A stretch of 64,000 bases of DNA from Flaccisagitta enflata (lineage: Eukaryota > Chaetognatha > Sagittoidea > Aphragmophora). Positions 33,368 to 43,739 of this stretch are shown here, one piece after another; positions within the stretch are counted from its first letter, which is position 1; each line of letters opens with the position of its first letter. A program made the position numbers and the translations under genes. The stretch is taken from NCBI GenBank assembly GCA_965153355.1, contig OZ231127.1:36952001-37016000 (forward strand), in the 5' to 3' direction. The notes beneath the pieces were generated by a model. It was not told where the DNA came from. It did no database searches and saw only the letters and a program-made list of their open reading frames with translations.

Positions 33368-34156
33368 TCAATTGACCATGCGCTGTCGCCTGTCGGCATT
33401 GCCACTGGCACTGCCACTGGTATCACCACTGGCACCGCCGTTAGTATTGCCACAGGCATCACCACTGGCACTGCCACTGGCATCACCACTGGCACCGCCG
33501 ATAGTATTGCTACTGGCATCGCCACTGGCACTGCCACTGGCATCACCACTGGCACCGCCGATAGTATTGCTTCTGGCATCACCACTGGTATCGCCACTAG
33601 TATCGCCACTGGCACTGCCACTGGCATCACCACTGGCACCGCCGATTGTATTGCCACTGGCATTGCCACTGGCACTGCCACTGGCATCACCACTGGCACC
33701 GCCGATAGTATTGCCACTGGCATCGCCACTGGCACTGCCACTGGTATCACCACTGGCACCGCCAATAATATTGCTACTGGCATCGCCACTGGCACTGACA
33801 CTGGCATTACCACTGGCACCGCCGATAGTATTGCCACTGGCATCGCCACTGGCACTGCCACTGGCATCGCCACTGGCACTGCCACTGGCATCGCCACTGG
33901 CACTGCCACTGGCATCGCCACTGGCACTGCCACTGGCATCGCCACTGGCACCGCCGATAGTATTGCCACTGACACCGCCACTGGCATCGCCACTAGTTTC
34001 GCCACTGGCACCGCCACTGGCATAACCACTAGTATCGCCACTAGTATCGCCACTGTCGCCACCACTGATCCCCTTGGCGCCGCTGACGTCACCAAGGTCA
34101 CCAAGGTCACCACTGACACCGCTGGCAGGGCCAAACTGCCGGGTGCCTCGTTCCAT
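33368..34156 (-). CDS. repeat-derived Ser-Gly-rich ORF, doubtful gene
   Basis: 262 codons from an ATG at 34156. The first ~35 residues lie partly outside the core array and already show a Ser-Gly rhythm (ASGVSGDLGDLGDVSG). The rest is SGDASGSASGDASG with NTIGGASG blocks. Repeated Ser-Gly next to acidic residues would suit glycosaminoglycan attachment in a proteoglycan core, but no signal peptide is seen. Another minus frame (33328-34134) and a plus frame (33372-34025) over the same DNA are open too, so openness alone proves nothing. Probably non-coding. Confidence 0.15.
   Translation of the reverse strand: MERGTRQFGPASGVSGDLGDLGDVSGAKGISGGDSGDTSGDTSGYASGGASGETSGDASGGVSGNTIGGASGDASGSASGDASGSASGDASGSASGDASGSASGDASGNTIGGASGNASVSASGDASSNIIGGASGDTSGSASGDASGNTIGGASGDASGSASGNASGNTIGGASGDASGSASGDTSGDTSGDARSNTIGGASGDASGSASGDASSNTIGGASGDASGSASGDACGNTNGGASGDTSGSASGNADRRQRMVN
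33400..34060. repeat. (CCACTGGCATCG)n 12-bp minisatellite
   Basis: About 50 units built from CCACTGGCAYYG with GTATTG, GTATCG and CACCGCCGATAGTATTG variants that recur in a higher-order pattern of about 60-75 bases. The unit length is a multiple of three, so several frames on both strands stay open. Confidence 0.93.
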
Positions 34157-34355
34157 TGTTGATATGGTGCCGATTCACGTCGTCGGCGTTGTTCTCGCCT
34201 TTCCCGCTGCTGCTTTCGGTCATCATCTTTGACGTCGTCGTCGTCGTCGTCATTTCGTCATCATTTCGTCGTTATCGTCATCATCGTCGTTCTTGTCTTT
34301 GTGATCGTCAACCTATACACTGTTATCGGCTTCGTCAGTGACAGTCCTTTTCTCA

Positions 34356-34405
34356 ATGATCGTCCTAAAATCGTCAACAACTGACAGTTCGTTTTCAGTG
34401 AATAG

Positions 34406-34410
<5 letters not shown>
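34356..34410. repeat. dispersed motif ending in (TTG)n, copy 2
   Basis: ATCGTCCTAAAATCGTCAACAACTGACAGTTCGTTTTCAGTGAATAG, sister of the sequence at 30170, directly leading into the 34406 TTG array. Confidence 0.75.
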
Positions 34411-34780
<370 letters not shown>

Positions 34781-35037
34781 ACTTTGATACTTTTTTGCCG
34801 ATACTAATTTCATGAGAGTGAAAAAAATCCATTCGCTTCATCATTTTTTATCATTTTTTTCAGCTCCTGTTGTGGTCCTCTGCTGCTGCTTCTGCTTCTG
34901 ACGGTGCACAATCTTTTCCAGATCTTTTATGACATAAACTGACATCGAGTTGATGGAACTATTTCAAATTCCATTTCCTTTCGCCTGATGGACGTAAAAT
35001 GAATTAGGAAAGGCCGCAGTTGAGCAACAATTAGAGT

Positions 35038-35420
35038 GACACAGATAGTGGCAGTGACAGTGAGAGAAAGTGACAATGAAAGAAATGGACAGTAAGAAAA
35101 AGTGACAGTGAGAAAAAGGGACAGCGATAGAAAGAGACGGTGAGAGAAAGAGACAGTGAAAGGGATTTAAGAATTGAAAGAGACAGTGATAGAAAGAGAC
35201 GAGAGAAAGGGTCAGCGATAGAAAGAGACAGTGAGAGAAAGAGACAGTGAAAGGGATAATGATTGAAAAAGACAGTGATAGAAAGAGACGGAGAGAAAGG
35301 GTCAGCGATAGAAAGAGACAGTGAGAGAAAAGGACAACGATAGGAAGGGACAGTGAGAGAAACAGAAAGTGAGAAAAAACAGGAATAGTGACAGAAAGAA
35401 ACAGTGACTGAAAGGGACAG
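35038..35420. repeat. 16-20-bp minisatellite (GACAGTGAGAGAAAG)n
   Basis: About 20 irregular units of AGACAGTGAGAGAAA/GACAGTGATAGAAA. Remnants continue beyond the insertions at 35424, 35680 and 36052 to about 36350, so three mobile elements have landed in one array. Confidence 0.85.
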
Positions 35421-35423
35421 TGG

Positions 35424-35593
35424 AACAAGGCCGGATACAAGGCTACCCGAGTCCCGTGTGGGTGGGCAGGTTTAGTCACTAAAGAATTTAGGCAGGAACA
35501 GTGAGGCGAAACACCGCAAAAACATAAAAAAGTAAAATGTGACCAACCAACGAACAAAGCCGGGTGTAGAGTTGCGTAGGACGCGACTAAAAA
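35424..35593 (+). mobile_element. A-type repeat inside minisatellite
   Basis: Head AACAAGGCCGGATACAAGGC, AGTCCCGTGTGGGTGGGCAGG, TTTAGGCAGGAACAGTGAGG, AAAAAAGTAAAATGTGACC, short ACCAACGAAC array, AAAGCCGGGTGTAGAG, AGTTGCGTAGGACGCGACT, A5. The GGAC array is almost gone (two units). Confidence 0.88.
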
Positions 35594-35679
35594 GAGACGG
35601 CGATAGAAAGATACAGTGACTTAAAGAGACAGAGCGAGAAAGGATCAGCCTGTCAGGGACAAAAAATCATGGCTGAAAG

Positions 35680-36015
35680 CATGGATGTAGGGGAGCTCTG
35701 AAGTTCGCCACGTCCACTTTGCATTTCAAGACCGAGTGAGGTTCAAGTCCGACTTATGTAAAAACTGAAAACTATATAAAGAAATGTAATTTTCTTACTT
35801 TTTGCATCATTCTTGAATGAAAATCCTCCTTTTAAAGGCTTTTTTGTAATAATTCAAACAAACTCAGTTCAATTATTCTCTTTTTATGATATTTTTCTAA
35901 GAAATTTTTAATTTTTCAACCTTGAATCCCTTCTAATTCAAGACCGACTTGCTTTTCAAGCCCGACTTTTACCACGTCCATGGACGTGGTGGACGTGGCG
36001 TCCCCTACATCCATG
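35680..36015. mobile_element. MITE with 8-bp target duplication
   Basis: Terminal inverted repeats CATGGATGTAGGGGA (35680) and TCCCCTACATCCATG (ending 36015), flanked on both sides by GCTGAAAG (35672-35679 and 36016-36023). Inner copies of CGCCACGTCCAC strengthen the inverted pair. An 8-bp duplication is typical of hAT- and P-type transposases; the termini do not settle which. No ORF, 336 bases. Confidence 0.85.
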
Positions 36016-36051
36016 GCTGAAAGAGACATTGTGAGAAAGGGAAAGTGAGAG

Positions 36052-36301
36052 AACAAGGCCGAATACACGGCTACCCCAGTCGCGCGCGGGTGGGCTGGGG
36101 CTGTATTTGAGGTCACTTGATCATTTGGCTAGCAGCAGTGAGTCCAAAGAACGCAAAAACCAAAAAAAAAAAAGTAAAGTGTGAAGGACGGACGGACGGA
36201 CGGACGGACGGACGGACGGACGGACGGACGGACGGGCGGACCGACGGACGGACAGACCGGCAAAGCGGGGTGTAGTCCCCGGTCCCGTAGCACGCGACTA
36301 A
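36052..36301 (+). mobile_element. complete A-type repeat
   Basis: Head AACAAGGCCGAATACACGGC, CAGTCGCGCGCGGGTGGGCTGGGG, GAGGTCACTTGATCATTTGG, AAAAGTAAAGTGTGAAGG, 13-plus CGGA units, AAAGCGGGGTGTAG, CGTAGCACGCGACTAA. The left stem half is altered (GGTCCCG). Tail is only AA before TATG. Confidence 0.9.
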
Positions 36302-36343
36302 TATGACACTGAAATACAATAGTGACAGTGAGAGTTAGAGAAA

Positions 36344-36396
36344 GTCACAGTAAAGGAGAGAGAGAGGGAAAGAAAGAGAGAAAGAGAGAGAGAGAA

Positions 36397-36445
<49 letters not shown>
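36344..36445. repeat. (GA)n/(GAAA)n microsatellite
   Basis: GA-rich with GAAAGA interruptions, then about 20 clean GA units. Confidence 0.92.
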
Positions 36446-36446
<1 letters not shown>

Positions 36447-36476
36447 CAATAAATGATTAAAAGGGATGCGCCAATT

Positions 36477-36868
36477 AACAAGGCCAACACCTATAAGTCG
36501 CGTGCGAGACTTACAGACAAAGAGTGACTTAGAATGACTTAGAATGACTTTCAATGACTTAGAATGACCTAAAATGACCAAAATTGACTTAAAATGACTA
36601 AAAAAACAAAAAACCAAAAATAACTTAAAATAACTTAAAATGACTTAAAATGACTTAAAATGACTTAGACTGACTCAAAATGACTTAGAATAACTATAAA
36701 TGACTTAAAATGACTTAAAATGACCTAAGAGTTGACGTTATAGTACAAAAAAGTAAAGTGTGACGGACCAACGGACGGACGGACGGACGGACCGACGGAC
36801 GGACAGACCGACGGACGGACGGACCGACAAAGTGGGTTGTAGAGTCGCGTGCACGCGACTAAAAAAAA
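36477..36868 (+). mobile_element. D-type repeat with AATGACTTAA minisatellite
   Basis: Head AACAAGGCCAACACCTATAAGTCGCGTGCGAGACTT, about 20 imperfect 10-base units of AATGACTTAA/GAATGACTTA, AAAAAAGTAAAGTGTGACGG, GGAC array, CAAAGTGGGTTGTAGAG, perfect AGTCGCGTGCACGCGACT, A8. Compare 57235, which has the same head word for word. Confidence 0.9.
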
Positions 36869-37029
36869 GACATCATTAACAAGAACGTAAAAACATCGGC
36901 GTTTGCCATAAGGCATAACATGTGTAGCGCCCTAGGGGAACGCACCGCCAGCACTGCCATGGCAGCATCTTTTGTCAGGACAAATTTCTTTAAGAAAAAA
37001 GAGTGATAATGGAACAAGTATCCTAAATG

Positions 37030-37157
37030 CGCGTTTTTTTTCGCATTTTCAACTCGAGCGTGACGGACCGACGAACCAACGGACGGACCTACGGACCAAT
37101 GGGCGGACCGATGGACAGACAAAGCCTCTCATAGAGTTGCGTGTCTGCTACTAAAAA
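37030..37157 (+). mobile_element. E-type repeat, 5'-truncated
   Basis: Starts at AATGCGCGTTTTTTTTCGC, CTCGAGCGTGACGGACCGACG, GGAC array, ACAAAGCCTCTCATAGAG, AGTTGCGTGTCTGCTACTAAAAAG. The head is replaced by AACAAGTATCC. Confidence 0.75.
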
Positions 37158-37192
37158 GGAACAAAAGGAAAAAAGAAGAAGAAGAAGAAGGA

Positions 37193-37364
37193 AAACAAGG
37201 CCGCTTATATGGCACCCCAGTTATGGGAGGATAGGCAGGGGCAGTAATGAAAAAAATCGCTTAATAATCGACAACAAACCAACAGACAGACCGACCAACC
37301 GACCAACCATCACCATCATGTGATCACGACCAAAGGCGGTGTAGAGTCGCCAGGTGTTTCCTCC
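37193..37364 (+). mobile_element. A-type repeat cut at its 3' end by a C element
   Basis: AACAAGGCCGCTTATATGGC...CAGTTATGGGAGGATAGGCAGGGGCAG, ACCGACCAACCGACC array, AAAGGCGGTGTAGAGTCGCC, then directly the C start. The right half of the hairpin is missing, which suggests the C element arrived later or replaced it. Confidence 0.75.
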
Positions 37365-37795
37365 TTTTGGGCAGCGGCCCCGAAGGGGTCGATGACTTAT
37401 GCTTTCACACATATGGGGAATTTTCTCCTCCTTCTCCTCCTCCTTATTCTTCGTACCCCCCTTCCCCCAGCCTCCAAGCCCATATCTCAGTCTTGAGGCC
37501 CATATCCCAGCCGCGAGGCCCAAATCCCAGTCTTGAAGCCCAAATGCCAACCTGAGGGCCCAAATCCCAACCCCAAGGCCCAAAATCCAGCCTCAAGGGA
37601 TTTGGGCCTCAAGACTGGATTTGGGCCTGAGCTGATATGAGCAAGGCTGAGATATGGCCAGGCTGGGATGGGGGTTGCGGAGGAGAGGAGGAGAAAATTC
37701 ATATGTGTGAAAGCATAGGTCATGACCCTTCAGAGCCGCTCCTGCTCCCCAACCACAACCTACTTAAGTAGGGCACGGGTACCGCTGACCATCTA
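37365..37795. mobile_element. C-type element, fold-back
   Basis: Left TTTTGGGCAGCGGCCCCGAAGGGGTCGATGACTTATGCTTTCACACATAT pairs with right ATATGTGTGAAAGCATAGGTCATGACCC. A GAGGCCCAAATCCCAG minisatellite lies between, itself switching to the reverse orientation near 37600. GGGTACCGCTGACCATC closes the element, as in the other C copies. Confidence 0.8.
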
Positions 37796-38230
37796 ACGCT
37801 TTTGCGACTATTTCTCCTTTCCCGATCAGACTCCCAGTGGCCTTGACTCCCATGTTGAGCGCAGTTCATCGATTTCGATTATTTCCGCGCTCACGTTTTC
37901 CTTTGACTGTGGTTTCGTCGGTAAAAGTCACTGAACTTGGATTCTGAGTAGAAATGAATCAAATTGTATTTGGATTATATATATTAGAGCACAGAATACA
38001 AATGTGTGGAATTTGAGTTTTTTCCATCAGATGGTCTTCAACCGTCACCAGTGCCTCATGTGCCCCATGAATCCATTAGGGTGCCCTGCCTACTCTCACT
38101 AACAATCGCGATCATACAAAGCAAGGCAAATGGTTTTGCTGAGGTAACAAATTATGATGGAAATGAATAATATTGCAAAAAAACACAAAAAAACACACAC
38201 ACAAAAAAAAAGCCGTGTTATGATGTTTTC

Positions 38231-38350
38231 TTTTTAGGTGCGACAAAGCACCTCTATAACTGGCTGTGTCCGTCTATTGGTCTGTCGGTCTTTAACGCAT
38301 TTGTTCGACGATCCACACGTCGCACCTTATTGGCCTACTTGGCCTTGTTT
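38231..38350 (-). mobile_element. F-type repeat, AGGTGCG stem
   Basis: Plus strand: TTTTTAGGTGCGACAAAGCACCTCTATAACTGGCTGTGTCCG, brief GGTCTGTCGGTC, TTTAACGCATTTGTTCGACGATCCACACGTCGCACCTTATTGGCCTACTTGGCCTTGTTT. The 5' motif (element strand AAGGTGCGACGTG) carries the same AGGTGCG as the 3' stem. Confidence 0.9.
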
Positions 38351-38711
38351 AACTGTATGTTTACTTTGGTTGGAGTTTGATTTTTTTGGAAAATTTTTTG
38401 GTCTGCCCATTCCTCCTTCTGTCTGTCCAAAAGCATATTCAATGGCAGCCCCAGGAGTTGGGACGCAAAAGACTCTCTAGCCTGCAACGACGACAAACAA
38501 CAGCAACAACAACTGCAGTATCAAAGACCGGGTGAAACATTCATATTTCAGTAGAAAAACAATCTCATCGTTGTCATAGTGGTGACAGACTGGTCAAGAA
38601 AGTCAAGCAGAATATCGGGAAATTCCTTCCTCATTTCTTACTTGAGTGGATATTCTTCAAGTCTGTCAAAGAGGGAATCCGGTTTATATCAGATGAAATG
38701 TAAAAAAAGTA

Positions 38712-39221
38712 CAGTAGATGTCGTCTAGACTTGGAAATATGGGGGAGGTCATAACCTAAGTATTAGTAAAGTGAGAGGACTGATATTTTGCTGATGTAAT
38801 GTGTAGACCCTAAGGGGGTTGACGATGGGGTATGGCATCCCTCTACGGCTTACCCAAAGAAAAAAACTTTCAGTATAAAATTTTAGGATCAACCACTTTT
38901 TTTGCAGAATTTCAGTTTCATCTATTTGCTGAAATTGCAAAACCAGCAAGGGATTCAAACCTGGAACCTTTGAATAAATAAACTGACCATTATCAATTCG
39001 AAGCCAAGTGAGTTAACCACTAGACCAATTCTGTTAGCTGTTTGAGCTGAGCAAATTTGATTTAGTATATTCAAAAGAATTTTCTATCCACAGTGCTGCC
39101 ATACCCCATCGTCAACCCTATAGGACATAAGCATTATACACACACAGTTTCATTTCATTTGCAAAAATGGTTGTTAAGATATGAGGGCCCCCATATTTCC
39201 AAGTCTAGACGACATCTACTG
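38712..39221. mobile_element. Tc1/mariner-like MITE 1 carrying a tRNA-like insert
   Basis: 34-bp terminal inverted repeats CAGTAGATGTCGTCTAGACTT... (38712) and its exact complement ending 39221, flanked by TA on both sides (38710-38711, 39222-39223). Inside, a second perfect 22-bp inverted pair (38816-38837 against 39097-39118) brackets a tRNA-like sequence. No transposase ORF. Confidence 0.9.
38945..39032 (-). repeat. tRNA-like sequence inside MITE 1
   Basis: Minus strand: A-box-like TTGGTCTAGTGGTTAAC (39013-39029) and B-box-like GGTTTGAATCC (38951-38961), with about 50 bases between and an ATTCCGAAG-type variable part. The acceptor stem does not close. SINE head or tRNA pseudogene. Confidence 0.6.
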
Positions 39222-39669
39222 TATCTCGTGGGTAAACTGATGCTTCCATGTCTAACACTAGATCATTGATACAATCTAACATTTCAATCATTGCAAACCA
39301 ATGAGCAGACTAGTATATTGAAATACCAACTGACAGATGGAGAAAAGTAAAGGACGGAAATCATGTAAAAAGTGTATTTTATTGTTTGCAATGACAGTCC
39401 GGTGATAGCTTGACTTCGATTCTAACCTCTAAGATTATGGTTTCTTAACAATATTACCCTCGAGTGATTGGTTGAATTTTGGTTCAGTCTTTGCCCATAA
39501 CTTCTTTGCTAAGCAGTTTACTTTTGGGTTAGATTGAGAAAGGATGTTTTTCAGATGTTTTTTGGAAAACTAGGAGTGATGCGCGTAGTCAGTGAGGGTT
39601 CATAAGGCCCTCTTCCATCTATTTCAGTTTGGGTATAGTGAGGGATGTTGTTCCACTTGTTTGGCAAAG

Positions 39670-39779
39670 GCATAAAAACGCGATAAAATGCCTTTAAAAC
39701 GACTTTGTGACAGCCGACCGACCGACCGACCTTCCTCACCGAAAAGTGGCAAACAGAGTCGCGAACCATGCGACTATAA
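39670..39779 (+). mobile_element. A-type 3' part
   Basis: AAAAACGCGATAAAATGCC, GACAGCCGACCGACCGACCGACC array, AAAAGTGGCAAACAGAGTCGCGAACCATGCGACTATAAAAG. The hairpin is loosened but recognisable; the head is missing. Confidence 0.65.
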
Positions 39780-39883
39780 AAGATGAATTATTCTTATAAG
39801 CGTAAAATCACAAATGAAAACGAGAAATGAATGATATCATCGAATATTGTGATCACGGAATCAAGAATAATATCTTAAAGATA

Positions 39884-40431
39884 CAGTAGATCTCAGCTAG
39901 ACTTGAGATAACGGGGGCAATCATTGTAGAAAAACAAATGAAGCCAGGGGAAGGATATTTAAAATGTGGAGTAATAAAGGGATGCTTTATTGCCCATGAT
40001 AACTGGTTGCCATGGAAACGCATTTCTATGTTTTTTCGCTAAAATATCAATATTTTGAGAAATTTTTTGAGGGAATATTCTTTTAAATGAAATTTGCTAC
40101 AATTTTCCCATAGTATGTTCTGTAAGAATGTCGCTCGTTTAGCGGTTGCTAGGGGTTATCACACATAGATAGGCTCCTTAGCAGCCAGCAACGCATTCTA
40201 CAGAACATACTGAGGAAAGTTATGCAAATTTTAAACAATGTTCTTTAAAAAATCTCTCAAAATATTGATATTTTAGCGAGAATACATGGAAATGTGTTTC
40301 CATGGCAACCAGCTATCATGAGGAATCAAGCATCCTTTGATTAATCTATGCTCTAAATATCACTCCCCTGCCTTCATGCGTGTTTCCATAATGCTTGCCC
40401 CCGTTATCTCAAGTATAGACGAGATCTACTG
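39884..40431. mobile_element. Tc1/mariner-like MITE 2, full-length fold-back
   Basis: CAGTAGATCTCAGCTAGACTT... (39884) and its complement ending 40431, flanked by TA (39882-39883, 40432-40433). The arms match almost to the centre, for example GGTTGCCATGGAAACGC against GTTTCCATGGCAACC, leaving a short middle near 40150. TIRs resemble those of MITE 1. Confidence 0.92.
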
Positions 40432-40650
40432 TAGATAACAAAAGAAGACGTCACGATGACAAACAACAAACGGTGAAATATTTTGTAAAGAAGTGACATC
40501 GACACACGACGGATCAGACGAAGAAGCACCGCTTGGTCTCTACCAAGGATTCTATGCAGTTTGGATGATGGTGGAAAAAAGCTTCTTATGAGTAAATGAA
40601 AGCGATTAACCACAGAGAAGAAAAAAGATGAGTTACGAGTAATGATTACA
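40432..40650. other. unique-looking spacer
   Basis: No repeat family or credible ORF seen. Confidence 0.4.
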
Positions 40651-40686
40651 TGAGCTCCATTGGAGGATGTGCTCTCTTTAGCTGGC

Positions 40687-40721
<35 letters not shown>

Positions 40722-40747
40722 TTCTTTCTGTCTGTCTGTCTGTCCAT

Positions 40748-40841
<94 letters not shown>
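40687..40841. repeat. (TGTC)n followed by (TC)n
   Basis: TGTC units with TTTC interruptions to 40745, then about 45 TC units. Confidence 0.96.
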
Positions 40842-40845
<4 letters not shown>

Positions 40846-41037
40846 CATTGTCTCTCACGCTGTGAGCAGAGGCGTTAATGAACGGTTGTGAAGCAGCTTA
40901 GGACGGCGCTTTGATTCTTTTTAATTCTTTTAAATCTTTTTAAAATGATGAAATACGATTGACGAAGGCTAAGCAGCGAGAATCGCGTGAAAAGTAATCG
41001 CGCGACGCACGCCGCCTTGTGTGAAAATGAGTGTGCA

Positions 41038-41038
<1 letters not shown>

Positions 41039-41098
<60 letters not shown>
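41039..41098. repeat. (CA)n microsatellite
   Basis: About 30 CA units. Confidence 0.96.
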
Positions 41099-41100
<2 letters not shown>

Positions 41101-41561
41101 TGTGCGCGCACAATAACAGTTTGATTTTTGCGACATAATCTTAATACCACAGCTTGTTATAAAATGTTTTTCTTTACAAAGTTGTATGACAATAAACGAG
41201 TTTTTAACAAAAGAGACATGTAATATTAAAACTACGTACCTTGAACTTTCAGTCTTCGTTCACTTTGACTTTCATTTAATCATGAAATATTGATAAATCA
41301 ATTCTTATCGTGGTTTAAATACTTCATCTAACTTCCTGCCGTGGCATCGCCTGCTTCTATGGGCCGCTGTAAATGATGCGAAAAGCTTTTGAAGGTTCTT
41401 TTTTGCCTGACCTTGTCACCTCACATTTTGTGCGATTTTATGTCAGTCCCTACAGAGTTATACATTGTCCTTCAATTCTTTGCCTTTGGGGGAATAAGTG
41501 TTGGGAAATCACGTTAGTAGCCCTTGAACTTTTTTTAGCCTCTGGCGTTTGTTCAGTCAAG

Positions 41562-41738
41562 TTTTTAGTTGCGGACACGCAACTCTATAAGAGGCTTTGT
41601 CCGTCGGTCCATCGGTCCGTCCGTCCGTCCGTCCGTCGGTCTGTTGGTCCGTGGTGATCGAGTTGGAAAGTGAAAACGCGCATTTCCGCCCCTGCCCACC
41701 CGTCCCCAATTGGTATTGGCCGTGTATCCGGCCTTGTT
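41562..41738 (-). mobile_element. B-type repeat
   Basis: Plus strand: TTTTTAGTTGCGGACACGCAACTCTATAAGAGGCTTTGTCCG, GGTCCGTCCGTC array, GAGTTGGAAAGTGAAAACGCGCATTTCCGCCCCTGCCCACCCGTCCCCAATTGG, GGCCGTGTATCCGGCCTTGTT. It has an A-type head joined to an E-type 3' half (AGTTGCG stem), so it is a chimera of modules. Confidence 0.88.
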
Positions 41739-41782
41739 TTTTTTTATCTCTAGACAAGCCAGTTTATTGCGTGATACACAGC

Positions 41783-42533
41783 CATCAATCTCGTTTGAAA
41801 AAATCTTTTAAGCTTTTTCTCAGAGATGTGTCAACTGAGTGATCTGAAATTGATTTTTCCTTATAGAGTATTGATTGACGTTTTTTGTATCAAAATTTCA
41901 TAGACATTGGTCAAATAGTTTTCATTTAATATCAATTTGAAGTATGAGTAGTTTTTAGTGGTAAAATAAAGGAAAAGTGTTGTTTCACAAGGTAGTTCCT
42001 CTTTATATTGGTCTCATTTCTAAACGGCTTGAGCTACAGATGCCAGATTGGTCTCAAATGAAAGATAATTCAATATAGTTTTTGCTATCAAAAAGAGAAA
42101 AACAGTCTTGCACCTTTTAGTCATACTTTTTATTGAAAAAATCCAAAGATCAAAGGAATTTTGTCTAAAAAATCAATTTAAAGGCTATGGAACTTACTCT
42201 GAATGCCAATTCATTAACCAACCAAAAAAAATTTGAAAAACTACATCAAATTATCTTTCATTTGAGACCAATCTGGTATTTGTAGCTTTAACAGTTTAGA
42301 AATGACAAGAGAGACACTCTTGTAAACAATGTTTCAATTTTGCTACAGCTGAAAACAGTACAACTGCTTCAAATTGAGGCTGTGGACAAACTATTTAACC
42401 TGGACCCATGAAATTTTAACACAAAAAACGTCAAACATAGTACTTAGAGAGAAAATTAATTTCAGATCATGAAAGTGAAGCATTGAGACACAATAGCTTA
42501 ATACTTTTTTTCAGTTGAGATTGATGACCCTGT
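41783..42533. repeat. 750-base fold-back repeat
   Basis: Arms pair from CATCAATCTC...GAAAAAA (41783) with GAGATTGATG (42523), through ATTGGTCTCATTTCTAAACGGCTTGAGCTACAGA (42008) and its complement near 42300. Arms are about 80% alike by eye. The marker TTTCTAAACCGTTTGAG...GGTCT-AAATGAAAGAT recurs at 42590 and 51450, so a dispersed family exists. No target duplication or ORF found. Confidence 0.8.
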
Positions 42534-42666
42534 AGATGGCACAAGAAAATGCACAAGAAAGTGACAAGCAATCTTCAAACTGCTCTCATTTCCAAACGCT
42601 TTGAGGATGGGATTGGACTCAAATGAAAGATTTTTTTGAAGCGTTTTCTGAATCTCACCAATTTTT

Positions 42667-42866
42667 CTTACTTAAATTAAACTAATGTGTAGTTGTGTAG
42701 ATGTTTACAGGTAAACGAAGACTTGAGAAAGTTGAAACCCGACAAGATACAAACGGAAGCCCCAATTGCATGAACATATTACATATATTAAAAAGTTAGG
42801 TGTTGCATCATTGAACTAATGTGTAGTTAATGATGTTTAAAGGTAAACGAAGACTTATGAAAGCTG
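42667..42866. repeat. diverged ~146-bp tandem duplication
   Basis: AACTAATGTGTAGTT...GGTAAACGAAGACTT occurs near 42667 and 42813. The unit includes CCCGACAAGATACAAACGG at 42738, which recurs at 43423 as the filled site of an E element. Confidence 0.75.
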
Positions 42867-43472
42867 AAAAAACATTGCCCTTACAAAGAAGACCAGAATT
42901 CTCCAATTTACAAAGGATGGAAGCCTTGTATGCTTTCAACGGTGTTTACCCCGGATCGCCCACAACCATCCAAAAAAGAGCTTCCTTGTTTTAGGTAGTA
43001 ACCAGTACATGAAATATCTATGTACTTATTTAGCAGGTCGAAAATATTGAGAACACTTCAGCCTCAAAATGGCAAAAAGAACACCCAGGTCGAGTCTCTT
43101 TTGAAAAAAACTCTCGTGGATAGTATTGGTGGGTAGTATTGGAGGTCATTCGACAATCACAATACTGCGTGCTAATACTTTCGCGCAGATGGAAAAGTGA
43201 CACTACAGTGCGAAAACCGCTCAACATAATGTTCATAATTCAACTGTCGGCCTTATGGACCGCGATCAATTGACCGATACAACTCGTAGGGGAGTCGAGT
43301 ACAGCAATTTGAATACGAAGAAAGATGAGGGATAAACAGAAATAAGGGAAAGTTGAACGCAAATCAAATGCATGGCCGACCGATCCACTGAAATGAAAAA
43401 CTTTCGAGACAATTTGTTAATACCCGACAAGATACAAACGGGAGCCTCAATTGCATGTACATAATACATAGT

Positions 43473-43701
43473 AACAAGTGACGCGGGGTCACAATATCGT
43501 TGCGGACGGGTGGGCAGGGGCATCCAACCCCAATCCACACCCCATGCCCCCACTATCAACACCCAACCCCAAAAAAGGCATCTAAAATGCTCGTTTTCCA
43601 ATTTTCGACTCGTGGGTTACGGACGGACGGACGGACGGACGGACGGACGGACGGAGGGACGGACAAAGCCTCTTATAGAGTTGCGTGTCCGCAACTAAAA
43701 A
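43473..43701 (+). mobile_element. E-type repeat with a natural empty-site counterpart
   Basis: Head AACAAGTGACGCGGGGTCAC, ATATCGTTGCGGACGGGTGGGCAGGGGC, C-rich stretch, AAAATGCTCGTTTTCC, ACTCGTG, ten CGGA units, ACAAAGCCTCTTATAGAG, AGTTGCGTGTCCGCAACT-AAAAA. Its flanks (GACAAGATACAAACGGGAGCC... and GTAAGGTATTGCACCATTGAA) match uninterrupted sequence at 42740-42815. Confidence 0.92.
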
Positions 43702-43739
43702 GTAAGGTATTGCACCATTGAATGACAGATTCCCTACCG

